64,000 nucleotides of DNA, taken from positions 17,075 to 81,074 of IMG/VR virus record IMGVR_UViG_3300049740_002954. One strand, written 5' to 3'. A model generated the notes under the pieces. It did no database searches, had not been told where the DNA came from, and saw only the letters and a list, made by a program, of their open reading frames with translations. How positions within the stretch are numbered: position 1 is the stretch's first letter; every line of letters begins with the position of its first letter. This document shows, piece by piece, positions 38,716 through 46,946 of this stretch. A program made the position numbers and the translations under genes. This stretch comes from a virus.

Positions 38716-39355
38716 ATTTAACCATTCTTCCTTCTATATCACTGTAATCTTCGGCTTGGATTCCGCATCTTTTAAGTAAATACCATTTATTTTGCAGCGT
38801 CTGAAACCGCTTCCAGGTTTGATCAATTGCGTAATCCAAGGGGTCGCCTCCTAATTGAAGTTTATTAATAGAGTTTTGTATGTGAGGTTGAATCGTATCG
38901 CAAAAATCAATTTTAATTAAGTAAGCAGAGGTTGTTTGCACTTTGTTAGAAAAAAGAATTATTTCCGAGTCGTCTAAAGGTTTAGCTTTTACAACATCAC
39001 CGACCGAATCGTTGTAGGAGAGTTGGCATATATTAAAATCTGAAAAATGAGCATAAAGATATTCCAGTCTTTTGTAGAAACTAGATGAAGATATAATCGG
39101 TATAAAATCATCTTCCATAATTAAAACTGTTGAATATTTTTTTAATTTACAAATTCTATAGATGTCTAAGTGAGATTGAGCGCAACCAATAGCTCTTAAG
39201 CCTGCGCTATCAAAATCAGAGGTATCTACGGCGTTAAATCTCGTAACCATAGATCGTTCAATGTTTAGAAAAGGTATAACATTTTCGATAAAATGTCTAT
39301 TCCTGTCTTTTCTCTTTTCTAAATTAATATAAAAGCAATGATCGAAATATTTCAT
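38705..39355 (-). CDS. GT25-family glycosyltransferase
   Basis: A 216-residue GT25 (LgtB/LpsA-like) enzyme. CFYINLEKRKDRNRHF is the N-terminal signature; RAIGCAQSHLDIYRICK is the G(C/A)xxSHxxxxr block; VLIMEDDFIPI holds the acidic metal-binding motif. The second half has QTTSAYLIKIDFCDTIQPH and GDPLDYAIDQTWKRF (D-x-x-L). Family members add galactose or other hexoses to lipooligosaccharide or glycoproteins. It overlaps the GT6 gene by 11 nt and the GT31-like gene by 4 nt. If it transfers beta-galactose it would build the acceptor for GT11 and GT6; that linkage is inference. Confidence 0.85.
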   Translation of the reverse strand: MKYFDHCFYINLEKRKDRNRHFIENVIPFLNIERSMVTRFNAVDTSDFDSAGLRAIGCAQSHLDIYRICKLKKYSTVLIMEDDFIPIISSSSFYKRLEYLYAHFSDFNICQLSYNDSVGDVVKAKPLDDSEIILFSNKVQTTSAYLIKIDFCDTIQPHIQNSINKLQLGGDPLDYAIDQTWKRFQTLQNKWYLLKRCGIQAEDYSDIEGRMVKYGC

Positions 39356-40005
39356 ATTAAAGCACTAGCTACCGCCATATCTTCGCATCCTCCCATAAGG
39401 TTTTTAAAATCCAGAAAAAGATTTTTTTGCTTTAAGATTTTATCAATTGACTTTTTTCCAAGACAATAACATCCTCCCGCCCAGTAATTCATTGGCCATT
39501 TGTTGGCGCCGAGCTTAGATAACAAGCTCTCTGGCATTACCGAAAGTTTTTTGCTATTAGCCCAGCTTTTAAATTGTTTGACAGTATTTCCCATAATTGG
39601 AGTTAGTCCATTGTATTCTCCTATAACTCCAGTATTATAATATTTATGTATAAAGTATTCAAAAGAAAAAAGATGGCTGGTTTTATTGTGTCTATTTTCG
39701 ATAATGTTAGAGTCAATTTTTAAAAGATAATCAAAATCAAAAAGCTCCCTGCAGGCTTCAAGCATTTTGTAAGTTTTCATGCATAAGTTATTATAAGATT
39801 CTTGCGTATTTAGTTTTAGGCAATTACCTTGTAATATGTATTTTTTATTTATTAACGGGTCTGCAAATATATTTAATATTCTATTATTAGAATTGATTGA
39901 AACATCTTTATACCAGTTTGTGTCTTTTAATTTATTTAATGAATCAATATCTTTTTCGCAGGTATATATGCAAATTAATATTTTATTTGTGGATAAAGTA
40001 GACAT
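39352..40005 (-). CDS. GT31-like glycosyltransferase
   Basis: A 217-residue protein with the layout of GT31 (beta-1,3-Gal/GlcNAc transferases): NKILICIYTCEKD, YLLKIDSNII in place of the usual KxDDDxF motif, NYWAGGCYCLGKKSIDKIL (the yp.y.sG.gYvlS region) and GGCEDMAVASALI (the EDV..G block). The metal motif is altered (D-S-N), so activity needs testing. I chose the ATG at 40005; the frame extends 51 nt upstream with another ATG. It overlaps the next upstream gene by 23 nt and the GT25 gene by 4 nt. Confidence 0.6.
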   Translation of the reverse strand: MSTLSTNKILICIYTCEKDIDSLNKLKDTNWYKDVSINSNNRILNIFADPLINKKYILQGNCLKLNTQESYNNLCMKTYKMLEACRELFDFDYLLKIDSNIIENRHNKTSHLFSFEYFIHKYYNTGVIGEYNGLTPIMGNTVKQFKSWANSKKLSVMPESLLSKLGANKWPMNYWAGGCYCLGKKSIDKILKQKNLFLDFKNLMGGCEDMAVASALI

Positions 40006-40762
40006 CTTTTCTGTCGTTTTGATATTTTTTAAATTCGCTGCATACCGGTTCTCCAATAATAAAATTATAATCCCTTAACAAATATCGAAATGCATATTGT
40101 CCGCAAAACATGTCTGCAGTATCAAACTCTGGGCTACCTATACTTTTTCTGAAAGAATTATATATTTCTAGGAAATTTAAAACTTTATTGCGTTTACCCC
40201 CAACAACCCCCATGTTTATGAGATCTAGATTATTTTGATTCAGCAAGAACCAAACTTTATCATTTAGTTCGAAGTGATTATGAAAAGACATATATGGGAA
40301 GTCGCATAACTTAATAGAATCTTTGCATAGGAAAAGATCTATATCTTTATAGTCTTCAATTAATTTTGAGGGGTTTTGTACAACTTTTACGTCTGAGCAA
40401 TCTGTTAGAAATACATTTTCGTATGAAGTGTTATTTTCAAGATATTCTTCATAGCACATCCATCGGTAGTCTAAGTTTGACCAATTGGATCGCTTTACTT
40501 TTACAAAATTAATTTGATCAGTAGAATATTCATTTATAAAATCTTTAGATAGCTGATCGTAAAAGATTACCCCTTTGCTACTCGACCTTAAAATTGAATG
40601 GTACCATGTTTTTATATAATCAAAACTATTTTGATCAACAAAGCCGTTTTCGTTCCTCCCAATAACATGTAAGTCCTGTTCGGAGTTTGGGTGCTTTTTG
40701 GAGCTAAAGTAAGATGTTAATACTAGTGTTTCCACAATAACATTTCTGCCATTTTCTCGCAC
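39983..40762 (-). CDS. Probable glycosyltransferase (unassigned GT-A family)
   Basis: A protein of about 250-259 residues. VETLVLTSYFSSKKHPN begins a GT-like strand; VFLTDCSDVKVVQNPSKLIEDY holds a DxSD acidic site, followed by DLFLCKD; LINMGVVGGKRNKVLNFLEIYNS and DTADMFCGQYAFRYLL resemble the acceptor and C-terminal parts of GT-A enzymes. The ATG at 40762 overlaps the Nudix gene by 40 nt; a GTG at 40735 would reduce this to 13 nt and starts at the conserved strand. It sits at the upstream end of the sugar cassette. The family was not recognised with certainty. Confidence 0.6.
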   Translation of the reverse strand: MRENGRNVIVETLVLTSYFSSKKHPNSEQDLHVIGRNENGFVDQNSFDYIKTWYHSILRSSSKGVIFYDQLSKDFINEYSTDQINFVKVKRSNWSNLDYRWMCYEEYLENNTSYENVFLTDCSDVKVVQNPSKLIEDYKDIDLFLCKDSIKLCDFPYMSFHNHFELNDKVWFLLNQNNLDLINMGVVGGKRNKVLNFLEIYNSFRKSIGSPEFDTADMFCGQYAFRYLLRDYNFIIGEPVCSEFKKYQNDRKDVYFIHK

Positions 40763-41115
40763 ATTGGTAGGGGCAAGCAGTTTTTTTCAATTTTAAAATA
40801 CCCCCACTCAGTATGCTCAAAAGCATCTTTCGCCTCTGGTTCTGGAAAGAGCAAGTCTTGCATATCTATTTTAAAGGCGTAAAAATTAGAACTTTGATTA
40901 ATCGAAAATTCACCAAGAAAATCAAGAGGTTGACTTAATGCTAGATTTGTCTCTTCATAAACCTCTCTGATCGCTGCTTTCTCAGCCGATTCTCCCCTCT
41001 CTATAATTCCGCAAGGAATACTCCAAAAGCCTTGAAAAGTTTCAAGTTTATAAGATCTTTTTCCCAGTAAACCCATGTTTCCAAACTTAATTAAAACTCC
41101 AGCAGCATGCTTCAT
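40723..41115 (-). CDS. Nudix hydrolase
   Basis: A 130-residue Nudix protein. The Nudix box GIIERGESAEKAAIREVYEE fits G-x5-E-x7-R-E-U-x-E-E, followed by TNLAL. It hydrolyses X-linked nucleoside diphosphates. Candidates are oxidised dNTPs, NADH-like cofactors, or nucleotide sugars. The junction position, one base after the RecB-like nuclease and before the sugar genes, allows either a replication role (pool sanitising) or sugar-nucleotide turnover. GDP-mannose-hydrolase-specific features were not identified. Confidence 0.92.
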   Translation of the reverse strand: MKHAAGVLIKFGNMGLLGKRSYKLETFQGFWSIPCGIIERGESAEKAAIREVYEETNLALSQPLDFLGEFSINQSSNFYAFKIDMQDLLFPEPEAKDAFEHTEWGYFKIEKNCLPLPMCEKMAEMLLWKH

Positions 41116-41116
41116 G

Positions 41117-42193
41117 TTAATTTAAAAAATCATCAATTTTTTCGCGAGTATTCCAGTGTGGGCAGCCTTCATAGTCTAACTTAATTATCTCATCACCTTC
41201 TTCAGGTTCAAGTTCGTGTTTGCAGTCAATAAAAGCGGTTTTTTTAATATTTCCTTCTGAATCTTTTAATGCGTAATACTCCATAGGTTTTCTATATGGA
41301 CAAATAAATGCTTTAATGGGTTGGCCATTTTTATCTAAAACGGGTTGACCTTTTGAAACCTTGTACCCATCTTTTCCGCAAGCAAGAGGCCCTCCAAAGG
41401 TTCCGTCTTTGGGGAAATCTTGTTTTGCTGCAAAATTACTTTTAGCCGAATTTTCATCAAAATTATCTAAATAATTTTGAAACTGCGTTAATTGGTACTC
41501 AAAACCCTCCAACTCTTCGGGTGTAATTTTATCCATTCGCAAATAGCCTTTTCCGTAGTTGCCCAGTAAATCTTTATCTAAATCAAATCTTAGAAACAAA
41601 AATTCACTCTGCGGGCTAGTTTCAGGCATCAAGTGTTTAACTGCTAATGAGTATATTAAATTTTGCAAATTATCGGTTATTTCTTTTCCCTTAAAAACAG
41701 ATTTACTACTTTTGAAATCTCTAATAATTACAGAGTTATCCTTGTATACAAAAAGTTTATCTATGTATCCTCTGATTGCATACCTTATGCCTTGTTCTTT
41801 TTTTTCTATTTCTAAATCAAAAAATTGCTCTGATTCTGACTTGATTGGTTTTTCTTCGCTATCACCAAAAAAATCGCACCTCAGTCCGTTTACGATCATC
41901 TCGTCAATCAACTCAAGGTTTTCGGAATCATTAACCGAAAGCTCTTCAGCTTCTTTTTTGACTTGAGCTGAAACAATTTCTGTATTCCATATTGTCCCCT
42001 CCTTGATTATTTTATTAAACTCTCTTTTATGCTTTGTTCCTAGTAATTCAAATACATTGTGACAAATAGTTCCTCTGCTTGAGCCGTCGTTTCCTGAATC
42101 GGGCAGTTTTAGTTTGTAGTTGCACCAATATGTCCAGCTGCAAGTTTGCGCAGTTTTTATTCTGCTTGCAGACAACTTTGTCATTTCATTCAT
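41117..42193 (-). CDS. RecB/Cas4-like PD-(D/E)XK nuclease
   Basis: A 358-residue PDDEXK_1-type nuclease. KLSASRIKTAQTCSWTYWC is the N-terminal block with a Cys; RGTICHNVFELL holds the motif-I His; RYAIRGYIDKLFVYKDNSVIIRDFKSSK contains D…DxK-type catalytic residues. Several C-terminal cysteines (CGKDGY, CPYRK, CKHEL, CPHW) may chelate an Fe-S cluster as in Cas4/AddB, which also use one N-terminal and three C-terminal Cys. It would resect or process DNA ends in replication or recombination. It overlaps the primase gene by 8 nt. No CRISPR array or cas1 is present, so Cas4 function in adaptation is unlikely. Confidence 0.85.
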   Translation of the reverse strand: MNEMTKLSASRIKTAQTCSWTYWCNYKLKLPDSGNDGSSRGTICHNVFELLGTKHKREFNKIIKEGTIWNTEIVSAQVKKEAEELSVNDSENLELIDEMIVNGLRCDFFGDSEEKPIKSESEQFFDLEIEKKEQGIRYAIRGYIDKLFVYKDNSVIIRDFKSSKSVFKGKEITDNLQNLIYSLAVKHLMPETSPQSEFLFLRFDLDKDLLGNYGKGYLRMDKITPEELEGFEYQLTQFQNYLDNFDENSAKSNFAAKQDFPKDGTFGGPLACGKDGYKVSKGQPVLDKNGQPIKAFICPYRKPMEYYALKDSEGNIKKTAFIDCKHELEPEEGDEIIKLDYEGCPHWNTREKIDDFLN

Positions 42194-43226
42194 TGGTTAT
42201 AAGTTTTCTATTTTTTAATAAATTTTTGGGCAACGATTTATGTATCTGATTTATTTTTTCTAATATAAAAGTTCTTTGCTTTTGTTTGTTGGTAGATGAT
42301 AATTTATTCTGCCATGTTTTAAAGTCTTCCGCGGACATTTCTCCGAAATCTTTTTTTATTGGCAGGCATATAGAAATTTGATCTGGACTATAAAAATTTA
42401 GTAATTTTAAATAATTTTTGATGCTTGCATTGAGGCCTCTGTTTTCGGGAGAATTTAAATCATTATTTAACGAAAGCACTATCTCGTCAACGTTTAGCGA
42501 AAGTGGCAAGCAGACAAGCTTAGAAGATATATCTAAACCAAAAGTAACTAAAACGTTATTGAATCCATTTTGGTTTAAGTTGAGCATATCTCCTATACTC
42601 TCTACAAAAATGATTGTTTTTGTTTCCGCTATAGATTTAAAAACTTCTTGGTTTGAATAAAGAGGGTAAACCCAGTCTTTTTTTCTTCCTATATGTTTCC
42701 ACTTTGGGCGCCCGCCTATGCTGGTCATATCTCTGCCTGAAAAACCATGGATTTGTTTGTGTTCGTTGTGAATAGGGAAAACGAATCTTTTATTTAATTT
42801 ACCTGCAGTTGCGAAACCTCCTTTTAGTGAAACTAAAATTTCTTTAGAGATACCTTTGTCAGTGTAAAATTTGTAGTGGGGTAAAAGTTTTGATAGATCT
42901 TCTTCTTTATATATTTCTTCCATTTCTATTTTCTCCTGATTGTACGATTGTCTTACATAGCAGTCTCCAGTATGCTCTTCAGATATATAACCTTTTAAGA
43001 TTTTTGGGTCATTGGTTCCTAATGTAATTTCTATTAATCTTTTAAATGGGGAAAATTTATTATTCTCAACATGATCTTTCCAGACGCCTGAATCTTTATA
43101 GATTTGAATTGCTGTTCTATTGTCCCCATTTCTAAAAATAGCATTAGTCTGCCAATAAGATCCTCTATCGGATAGTTTATAACCTAGACTAATTAATGAT
43201 TCTTTGATTTTTTCTTGTGAGATCAT
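42186..43226 (-). CDS. DnaG-like primase (Toprim) without zinc-finger cysteines
   Basis: A 346-residue primase-type protein. The N-terminal ~70 residues (GYKLSDRGSYWQTNAIFRNGDNRTAIQIYKDSGVWKDHV) have the shape of the CHC2 zinc-binding region, but the cysteines are missing. The RNA polymerase core includes LLPHYKFYTDKGISKEIL, RFVFPIHNEHKQIHGFSGR and the Toprim motif IIFVESIGDMLNL with VLSLNNDLNSPEN as the DxD-equivalent. It lays primers for the replicase. It overlaps dnaB (ATGA) and the nuclease gene. The loss of the zinc ligands suggests template recognition by another route or partner. Confidence 0.85.
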   Translation of the reverse strand: MISQEKIKESLISLGYKLSDRGSYWQTNAIFRNGDNRTAIQIYKDSGVWKDHVENNKFSPFKRLIEITLGTNDPKILKGYISEEHTGDCYVRQSYNQEKIEMEEIYKEEDLSKLLPHYKFYTDKGISKEILVSLKGGFATAGKLNKRFVFPIHNEHKQIHGFSGRDMTSIGGRPKWKHIGRKKDWVYPLYSNQEVFKSIAETKTIIFVESIGDMLNLNQNGFNNVLVTFGLDISSKLVCLPLSLNVDEIVLSLNNDLNSPENRGLNASIKNYLKLLNFYSPDQISICLPIKKDFGEMSAEDFKTWQNKLSSTNKQKQRTFILEKINQIHKSLPKNLLKNRKLITNE

Positions 43227-44737
43227 ATATTTGGAACTTCATCTAAAAAACTTTCTACAGCTTCAACTCCCTCAGAGTCAATATGATCTACTAGATCTTG
43301 CAGGTCACCTCTTTCTTCTAGGCTGAAATTTTCCATATGAAGATTGATATAGTTTTTTCTTTTTGATCCATCTGGCATTTCAACTGGCTGCAATGCCCTG
43401 TGAACGTCTTTACCTAGCCATCTATATTTTAGGCATATAAGTTTGTGGGTTCCAAAACCCTCTGGTTCAGACTGTATTTCGTCCATTGTTTTTTGCCGCA
43501 AAAGAAATAAGTGCGAGCAGAATTGGGTGATTTGGTCTGACAGAGACACAATACTCTCATCATCTACTATGTTTTCTGAGTTCCTGTTATTTGTAATTCC
43601 TAAACGATTACTTTGAACACTTGTGAGCATAGCAACACATGGATTATCGTTGAAGCATAGTTCTTTTTGAATAAGCTGTTTGAATTTATCAACCATTCTA
43701 CCCACCGTTTCCCAGCTACTTGCTCCATTCTGTCTTTCGTATGTAGTTTTTATATAATCAAAACTAAAGATCATCTTATTTCCTCGTCCAATTTCTGAGA
43801 AATAAAACCTTCGAATTATATTTAACATGCTATCAATACTATGGCCTGCAACATTGTAATAGTAGAATTTTAAATTTTTAATTTTGTTCCAGGTTGACCT
43901 TACGCTTTGAACAACTTCTTCTCCTGCCTGACGCCATCTCCCTGTCTCTAGGAGGTGCATTGGGACTCTTGATATGGCCGAGCATTGTCTGATTATTAAT
44001 TCTTCTTTGCTCATCTCTCCATTATCAAAATGAAGGACAGGAACGTTATCGTTTTGACTTGAGACTTTAGTGCAAAAATCCATACAAAATTGTGTTTTCC
44101 CAACTCCAGCTCTGGCAACAACTACTGTAATGTTTCCAGGTCTTAATAGTGACCCATAAAGCTCGTTAACTCTTTGATGTGGGCCCATGAGACCAAATTC
44201 ATCTATAGGGTTATTCCCTCTTTCTTCTATAAAGTCTTCCATTTCTTCAAATAGATTTTTCGGCATATCTGACCCAATCTCATATAAGTTAATTTTTGAG
44301 TTATGAATTTTATCCGCTTCAGAAACTATGTTGTCGAAAGAAGCGCTTGATGGCATGCTTTTCATAGTTTTCGCAACCTCTAACGAGCTATTGTGAATCT
44401 CTCTTCTTACTGTTAGTTTTTTAAGTTCTTTTGCAGATTTTATAACTCCGTCTTGAGATATCTGTCTTAGTGATAAAGCCTTAATATAATCAGATATATT
44501 TATATTATCTTCAAACGATATGTTTAATGATTTTACTTCTTGAGCCAATAACACTTCATCAAGCGACTCTTTTTTCTCTAAAGACTGGCGTAGTACGCAA
44601 AAAATTGTTTTATTTACGCTAGAGTTTTCACTAAAAAAATCATCTTCATTAATAAAAGATGCGATTAACGGATAAGCGTCTGGATGCTTAATTAAGCCTG
44701 CTAGCAGGTGCTGTTCTATTTCGTATGAGAATACCAT
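43223..44737 (-). CDS. dnaB: DnaB-like replicative helicase
   Basis: A 504-residue RecA-fold helicase. The N-terminal domain (EQHLLAGLIKHPDAYPLI…) resembles DnaB_N. Walker A is ARAGVGKT (208-215), Walker B is MIFSFDYIKT, and motif H4-like LTSVQSNRLG with R-finger-type KYRWLGKDVHRAL follow. It unwinds DNA at the fork and pairs with the primase in the following overlapping gene. It is the first gene of a minus-strand run that extends through the sugar genes. A sigma-70 promoter (44744-44772) overlaps an inverted repeat. Confidence 0.93.
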   Translation of the reverse strand: MVFSYEIEQHLLAGLIKHPDAYPLIASFINEDDFFSENSSVNKTIFCVLRQSLEKKESLDEVLLAQEVKSLNISFEDNINISDYIKALSLRQISQDGVIKSAKELKKLTVRREIHNSSLEVAKTMKSMPSSASFDNIVSEADKIHNSKINLYEIGSDMPKNLFEEMEDFIEERGNNPIDEFGLMGPHQRVNELYGSLLRPGNITVVVARAGVGKTQFCMDFCTKVSSQNDNVPVLHFDNGEMSKEELIIRQCSAISRVPMHLLETGRWRQAGEEVVQSVRSTWNKIKNLKFYYYNVAGHSIDSMLNIIRRFYFSEIGRGNKMIFSFDYIKTTYERQNGASSWETVGRMVDKFKQLIQKELCFNDNPCVAMLTSVQSNRLGITNNRNSENIVDDESIVSLSDQITQFCSHLFLLRQKTMDEIQSEPEGFGTHKLICLKYRWLGKDVHRALQPVEMPDGSKRKNYINLHMENFSLEERGDLQDLVDHIDSEGVEAVESFLDEVPNI

Positions 44738-44750
44738 AGCAACATGGTAT
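44731..44750. promoter_or_regulatory. Inverted repeat over the dnaB -10 and start codon
   Basis: ATACCAT (44731-44737) and ATGGTAT (44744-44750) form a perfect 7-bp palindrome with a 6-nt centre. It covers the -10 hexamer and the ATG, so it could be an operator; if the transcript begins at the ATG the repeat would not be in the RNA. Confidence 0.45.
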
Positions 44751-44772
44751 CAAAAAAGCCTGTTTATGTCAA
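44744..44772 (-). promoter_or_regulatory. Sigma-70 promoter of the dnaB/sugar operon
   Basis: On the minus strand, TTGACA (44772-44767), a 17-nt spacer, TACCAT (44749-44744), and 6 nt to the ATG at 44737. Confidence 0.8.
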
Positions 44773-45044
44773 GAAGTTTCTTCGTCTCCAGGATCTTTTG
44801 GGAAATTTAATTCTATTTCTTGTGCAGAAAGTTGTTCAATGTATTGCTGCATCGCCTGCCTTAAGCCAAGCTCTACAATAGATGATCCTGTTTTTGTTAT
44901 TATCGAAGGAGTGCCTTGTTGGTTTACGTAGGCTAATATAAAACCGCTATCTCCTCCGTTAGATCCGGAGAATTCAAATAATTGAGATAATATACTTTGC
45001 GGTATTTCGAATTCACTTAGATTATCGGGATCAATATTACTCAT
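44769..45044 (-). CDS. Small acidic hypothetical protein
   Basis: A 91-residue acidic protein (MSNIDPDNLSEFEIPQS…). A central segment (GGDSGFILAYVNQQGTPSIITKTGSSIVELGLRQAMQQYIEQLS) suggests two strands and a helix. There are no catalytic motifs. Its stop codon lies inside the -35 region of the dnaB promoter. Upstream, a GTGTAA-containing AT-rich stretch precedes the ATG at 16 nt, a weaker version of the late motif, so it may have its own transcript in addition to the recA operon. The function is unknown. Confidence 0.6.
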   Translation of the reverse strand: MSNIDPDNLSEFEIPQSILSQLFEFSGSNGGDSGFILAYVNQQGTPSIITKTGSSIVELGLRQAMQQYIEQLSAQEIELNFPKDPGDEETS

Positions 45045-45063
45045 ATAATATTATTTACACTAA

Positions 45064-45474
45064 TTATAGCGTAACTCCAAAATTTTTAAATAGTTTTTCT
45101 TCTAAAATATCACCGTCATATATTTCTACTAACTCAATATCATTCAATTCGCAAAATTTTAATTTATCGTTATCTCTCTTTAATTGATTAATGTAATTGA
45201 TTTTATTTTTGCCGTGAAAAAAAGGTACATATTTTGTGTGCTGTTTGCCTTGAACTTCTACCGCTATTTTTTTATTTGCGTTATAAAAATCTAAAGAAAG
45301 CTTGGTTCCTGCAACCGGAAACTCTTCAAACACTATATGGTTTTGCCAGTATCTTTTTAAGAATTGTTTTGCTTCAAATTGAATTTTACTTCTGCTTGGT
45401 GCGTCCCAATCTATTAAATAATTTTTAGCTTTTTTTACTGTTCTTTTTGCTCCGAATAAAGTTTTAAATCGCAT
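45064..45474 (-). CDS. Vsr/DUF559-like PD-(D/E)XK endonuclease
   Basis: A 136-residue small nuclease. Residues ~55-125 contain KLSLDFYNANKKIAVEVQGKQHTKY, in which D…E-V-Q-G-K gives the PD-(D/E)XK core (D, E, K), followed by YINQLKRDNDKLKFCELNDIELVEI, the strand-helix pattern of DUF559/Vsr-type proteins that bind a DNA end or nick mismatches. It overlaps recA by 11 nt, and is probably part of phage recombination or repair. The substrate specificity cannot be read. Confidence 0.8.
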   Translation of the reverse strand: MRFKTLFGAKRTVKKAKNYLIDWDAPSRSKIQFEAKQFLKRYWQNHIVFEEFPVAGTKLSLDFYNANKKIAVEVQGKQHTKYVPFFHGKNKINYINQLKRDNDKLKFCELNDIELVEIYDGDILEEKLFKNFGVTL

Positions 45475-46570
45475 TAGTTAAATCTTTAAAATCTTTATAC
45501 AAGAAAGAGCTAACATCTTCATTTTCTTCAAGAAAATCTATTAATCTTTGTTCTCCTTGGAATTTATCATTTATAGTAAATTTTTTATCTGAGAGCTCTT
45601 GAATTAAAGATTCTGAAATTGAAATCCATGCACCTTTTTTTTCAATAAGCTTAAAAAGATATAACATGTCTAAAATTTCTCTGGCTCTCCATACAGACTT
45701 GCCATCTTTTTGTCCATATTTAATTGGATACCTAACAGAAGACCCTGTTTTTTCATTTACGCTTTTTCTGAATTTTATTTTACAATAATGACCTATCGGT
45801 TCACCTTTGTCTTCTAGCTTTGAGGCGGTGGGGTTCTTAAATATTAAATCTGCATTATATCTTTCTTCGAATTCAAGAATAAAATTGGCGTAGTGTTTTA
45901 TTGCGTTTCCGCCTGCCTGCTTAACTTTTGGGCCTCCTCTTGAGGCATATGGATTTGTGGCAACCTCTACTCTGACCTGGCTCGTTAGGATCATGGTGTG
46001 ACCCATTTTTGTAATTGGAAGCACCATTTTTTTTAAAAATACTGATGTAATTAAGGCTCCACCTGCAACTTGCTCTGATTCTGCGAAAGGTTTGTCTATA
46101 TCGTTAACTCTGCATAAAGCATCAACGCTATCAATAATAAACATGTATTTTCTTTTGTCTTCGTTGTTAAAAACTAATTCTCTTATTAATTCAAAAACTT
46201 TTTCAAAAACATTGCAATCGAATACAAAAAACTTATCGGAGCTTGTATCTATCCCCGATCTTTCAACCATTTCTGCACTAAACCTACCTTCGCTTTTTAT
46301 ATAAATCACCATGCCATCTTTAGAAAACATGTCTTGGAAGTTCTTTGCAAAAGCCATAGCGCAACTAGTTTTTCCTCCTTCGTTAATTCCTGTAAATCTA
46401 TGAGCGCCGCTTGGGAGGCCTCCGCCTAGCGCTATATCTAAGTTTAGGCTCCCGCTTGGAATTTTATAATCTTCTGCATTATAGAAATTGTAATGGTACT
46501 TTTGATTATCTTTGTCTGATAAAAATTTAGCTATTTGTTCGGTTGTGTTTATTTCTTTTGTTTTACTCAT
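45464..46570 (-). CDS. recA: RecA-family recombinase (UvsX-like)
   Basis: A 368-residue recombinase. Walker A is GINEGGKT (61-68); IPSGSLNLDIALGGGLPSG is the conserved approach; Walker B is YMFIIDSVDAL; MILTSQVRVEV matches the L1/L2-proximal region, followed by GGPKVKQAGGNAIKHYANFILEF. It is longer and more diverged than bacterial RecA, in the manner of UvsX. It drives strand exchange for phage recombination-dependent replication and repair. It is coupled to the upstream 115-residue protein gene (8-nt overlap) and the downstream nuclease gene. Confidence 0.93.
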   Translation of the reverse strand: MSKTKEINTTEQIAKFLSDKDNQKYHYNFYNAEDYKIPSGSLNLDIALGGGLPSGAHRFTGINEGGKTSCAMAFAKNFQDMFSKDGMVIYIKSEGRFSAEMVERSGIDTSSDKFFVFDCNVFEKVFELIRELVFNNEDKRKYMFIIDSVDALCRVNDIDKPFAESEQVAGGALITSVFLKKMVLPITKMGHTMILTSQVRVEVATNPYASRGGPKVKQAGGNAIKHYANFILEFEERYNADLIFKNPTASKLEDKGEPIGHYCKIKFRKSVNEKTGSSVRYPIKYGQKDGKSVWRAREILDMLYLFKLIEKKGAWISISESLIQELSDKKFTINDKFQGEQRLIDFLEENEDVSSFLYKDFKDLTNAI

Positions 46571-46910
46571 CTAAGAATTGTCTTAATGTTTTGTTTGTTT
46601 TATTTATCACAAAATCTTCTCCTGTCTTATTTGACAGTATGATATCTTTTTTTTGAGGAATTTTATAGTTAAACTCTTTATATTTTTTTCTAAGCTTTTT
46701 GAGTCCCTTTTCTGTTTTATAAAACAGAAGCGAATTAACTTTATGAAGCCTAACCTTTTGCCAGAAAGTCATGTTGGGAAACTTATCAAGAAGATAATTT
46801 AATATTTTCATTTCTCTGGACCAAAAAGACCTGAGATTTTTATCTTTCTTGTCTAGATTTGGGTCTGCGACCAGTTTCTTTATAAAAGTTCTTTTGTTTA
46901 TTTTCTGCAC
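46563..46910 (-). CDS. Basic hypothetical protein, first gene of the recA operon
   Basis: A 115-residue, Lys-rich helical protein that starts at GTG 46910. The GTG is supported by a strong promoter placed 7 nt upstream, which would make the message leaderless at exactly this codon. No motif is recognised (QKINKRTFIKKLVADPNL… LKKLRKKYKEFNYKI). The charge suggests nucleic-acid binding. Overlapping recA by 8 nt, it may be a recombination mediator or loader, by analogy with UvsY position; there is no sequence support for that. Confidence 0.65.
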   Translation of the reverse strand: MQKINKRTFIKKLVADPNLDKKDKNLRSFWSREMKILNYLLDKFPNMTFWQKVRLHKVNSLLFYKTEKGLKKLRKKYKEFNYKIPQKKDIILSNKTGEDFVINKTNKTLRQFLDE

Positions 46911-46917
46911 AAAAGAC

Positions 46918-46946
46918 AGTATATATTATATCTATCGAGATGTCAA
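46918..46946 (-). promoter_or_regulatory. Sigma-70 promoter of the recA operon
   Basis: On the minus strand, TTGACA (46946-46941), a 17-nt spacer, TATACT (46923-46918), and 7 nt to the GTG start at 46910. Confidence 0.85.

Noticed and set aside
41117-42193. Cas4 of a CRISPR system
   Set aside because: No cas1/cas2, array or effector is present; the gene lies in a replication operon, so a phage recombination nuclease is more likely.
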